DNA from: JAJKIP01 sp040509055
GTDB lineage: Bacteria; Bacteroidota; Bacteroidia; Chitinophagales; Chitinophagaceae
Reading direction: 5' to 3'
NCBI GenBank assembly: GCA_040509055.1
Contig: JBEVLT010000169.1
Coordinates: forward strand, 1-7,122
DNA: 7,122 nucleotides
The position numbers and the translations under genes were made by a program. The notes under the pieces were generated by a model. The model saw only the letters and a list, made by a program, of their open reading frames with translations. It was not told the DNA's origin and made no database searches. Below, one piece after another: positions 6,443 through 7,122 of the stretch (position 1 is the stretch's first letter; every line of letters starts with the position of its first letter).

Positions 6443-6461
6443 GTTGGCGTTTTTCACCAAC
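6443..6461 (-). repeat. Hairpin repeat, copy 1 (GTTGGTG-AAAAA-CGCCAAC)
   Basis: This stem-loop begins 11 bases after the stop codon of the first paralog. The two arms pair completely on the minus strand with one U-G wobble around an AAAAA loop. It differs from the second copy at one position in each arm, and on the minus-strand RNA both differences leave pairing intact. Its place directly after a stop codon suggests it protects or punctuates the first gene's message. Confidence 0.7.
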
Positions 6462-6472
6462 AAAAGGATTGC

Positions 6473-6769
6473 TCAGCGTTTCACGGTTACACGTTCATGG
6501 CTGGCCCGGCCCAGCAGCAGGCCGGCCTCCAGCATCCGCTCCAGCTGGTGGTAGAGCCACAGCAGGGACTGCCGCTCCGCAGCATCATCAAAGGGGGAGT
6601 GGGGCTGGCTCAGCGCGGCCTCTACGGCCAGCCAGAGCAGGCGGCGCGTATCGGCCAGCGGGAATACTTCAAAAAACTCCTGCAATACCTGCTGCGGGGC
6701 AGCCGCTTCCTCTGGCCGCAGCCGGATGGGCTGGTTGTAAAAGTGGGGGTGGAGGGAAAAGGGTGTCAT
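6473..6769 (-). CDS. Small helical protein, first of two tandem paralogs
   Basis: The 98-residue product has the same architecture as its downstream paralog: MTPFSLHPHFYNQPIRL at the N-terminus, a PEE step at 19-21, a helix with RRLLWLAVEAAL around 42-53, and a C-terminal helix with ERQSLL and LERMLEAGLLLG. The last dozen residues are basic (HERVTVKR). I recognise the general type as an uncharacterised small Bacteroidota protein but cannot give it a function; no catalytic or metal-binding motif is evident. The open frame extends to 6886, but I use the ATG at 6769 because it aligns with the paralog and is preceded by the shared leader 10-mer, while the extension overlaps a structured inverted repeat. 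It is the first gene of the probable three-gene unit ending at 5542. Confidence 0.82.
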   Translation of the reverse strand: MTPFSLHPHFYNQPIRLRPEEAAAPQQVLQEFFEVFPLADTRRLLWLAVEAALSQPHSPFDDAAERQSLLWLYHQLERMLEAGLLLGRASHERVTVKR

Positions 6770-6775
6770 GGCGTT

Positions 6776-6785
6776 AGGTTTAAGG
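6776..6785 (-). promoter_or_regulatory. Shared leader 10-mer before first paralog
   Basis: This is the second copy of CCTTAAACCT (minus strand), ending six bases before the ATG at 6769. Flanking bases differ from the other copy, so the match is confined to the leader and then resumes in the coding sequence. This fits a tandem duplication in which the start region was kept. Confidence 0.5.
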
Positions 6786-6846
6786 GTTAACGAGTCGTAG
6801 GTTAACAGGGAAGAAGCGCCAGCATTAAAGAGGGGCAATAAAGAAA

Positions 6847-6915
6847 GACGTGGGTTAGTTCTTACCGTCCTGAAGGGCTGCGACACCCTAAACTCAGAAT
6901 AAGAACGCCCACGCC
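6847..6915 (-). repeat. Nested imperfect inverted repeat, possible structured RNA or element end
   Basis: The arms are 6900-6915 and 6847-6864. Read on the minus strand, GGCGTGGG pairs with CCCACGTC (8 bp, one G-U), then a small asymmetric internal loop, then GTTCTTA pairs with TAAGAAC (7 bp). The 35-base apical region can itself fold: AGGG (6886-6889 complement) pairs with CCCT, with an inner TG/CA step around a UCG loop and one bulged G. The outer left arm can alternatively pair with CACG just upstream (CACG-ACCTAGG-CGTG), giving two exclusive folds. It lies 78-146 bases before the first paralog's start, inside its probable 5' leader. It could be a leader RNA, a small RNA, or a transposon/REP-type end; the sequence alone does not decide. 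Confidence 0.55.
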
Positions 6916-7122
6916 TAGGTCGTGAGCGATTTACCTTATTTCCCGAGTTTTGTGAAAGGTCGCAGTTTTCAGGATCGAGAATAAAGCAAAAGCGCTTAGA
7001 AATATTTTAACGTAGCTGTAAAGCTATTGTTTCTTTAAGATGAGTTATAGGTAGTATCCATGTTCTTTTTTATTTTAAAGATACATGTGAAATGTTTAAA
7101 AAACAAATAAAAATGATCTAAA

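Larger units (their letters stand above)
6770..7122. other. Gene-free region upstream of the three-gene module
   Basis: These 353 bases hold no gene I can support. The first 150 bases contain the leader 10-mer, two GGTTAAC repeats near 6785-6816 and the nested inverted repeat at 6847-6915. From about 6980 the sequence becomes strongly AT-rich, and a small TAGCT/AGCTA hairpin sits at 7013-7026. The promoter of the minus-strand module should lie here, but I found no full Bacteroidota consensus match. A gene beyond the window edge could also be regulated from this tail. Confidence 0.5.

Noticed and set aside
6366..6480. Plus-strand peptide repeat (LAFFANRG / LAFFTNKR) as a short coding gene
   Set aside because: The repeat at protein level is produced by the two hairpin copies; the frame then runs antisense through the first paralog, and pairing is better preserved on the minus strand.
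6770..6886. N-terminal extension of the first paralog up to 6886
   Set aside because: The paralog starts at the equivalent of the ATG at 6769, a conserved leader 10-mer lies just upstream of it, and the extension runs into the nested inverted repeat.

Overview
The window looks like a chromosomal accessory stretch from a Bacteroidota bacterium, most likely a member of the Chitinophagaceae. This is an inference: the genes lack clear Shine-Dalgarno sequences, coding DNA is moderately GC-rich while the right-hand spacer is AT-rich, and the intergenic regions carry palindromic repeats of a kind I associate with that phylum. No rRNA, tRNA, CRISPR array, transposase or integrase is visible. All recognised genes except one lie on the minus strand, so the window is best read from right to left.

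Left part (1-2672): an AlkD-type DNA alkylation repair protein on the minus strand is followed, after a 252-base divergent gap, by the only plus-strand gene, a small protein of unknown function with two aspartate-rich calcium-site-like motifs. It converges on two minus-strand genes for RibD C-terminal/dihydrofolate-reductase-fold proteins, which are 51 bases apart and probably co-transcribed.

Middle (2717-5378): a 488-residue, cysteine-rich right-handed beta-helix protein with no export signal, and upstream of it a secreted TPR protein with a clear signal peptide. They are separated by a 213-base gap, so a shared transcript is possible but not shown.

Right part (5484-6915): the most unusual region. 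Two tandem paralogous genes of about 100 codons are followed by a 153-codon gene that starts in a one-base TGATG overlap with the second paralog. The last protein has a His-x3-Arg-His / Gly-Lys-Phe / Thr-Ala-Phe-Pro pattern that resembles barnase-EndoU-colicin-RelE (BECR) nuclease domains. The three genes could therefore be a toxin-like protein preceded by two related partner proteins, but this is a hypothesis. The module is surrounded by structured DNA: a long nested inverted repeat upstream (6847-6915), two near-identical hairpins between the two paralogs (6374-6392 and 6443-6461), and a double palindrome touching the stop codon of the last gene (5484-5542). The two paralogs also share a 10-base leader just before their start codons.

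The last 353 bases (6770-7122) hold no convincing gene. They contain the nested inverted repeat and an AT-rich tail that probably carries the promoter of the three-gene module or of a gene beyond the window.
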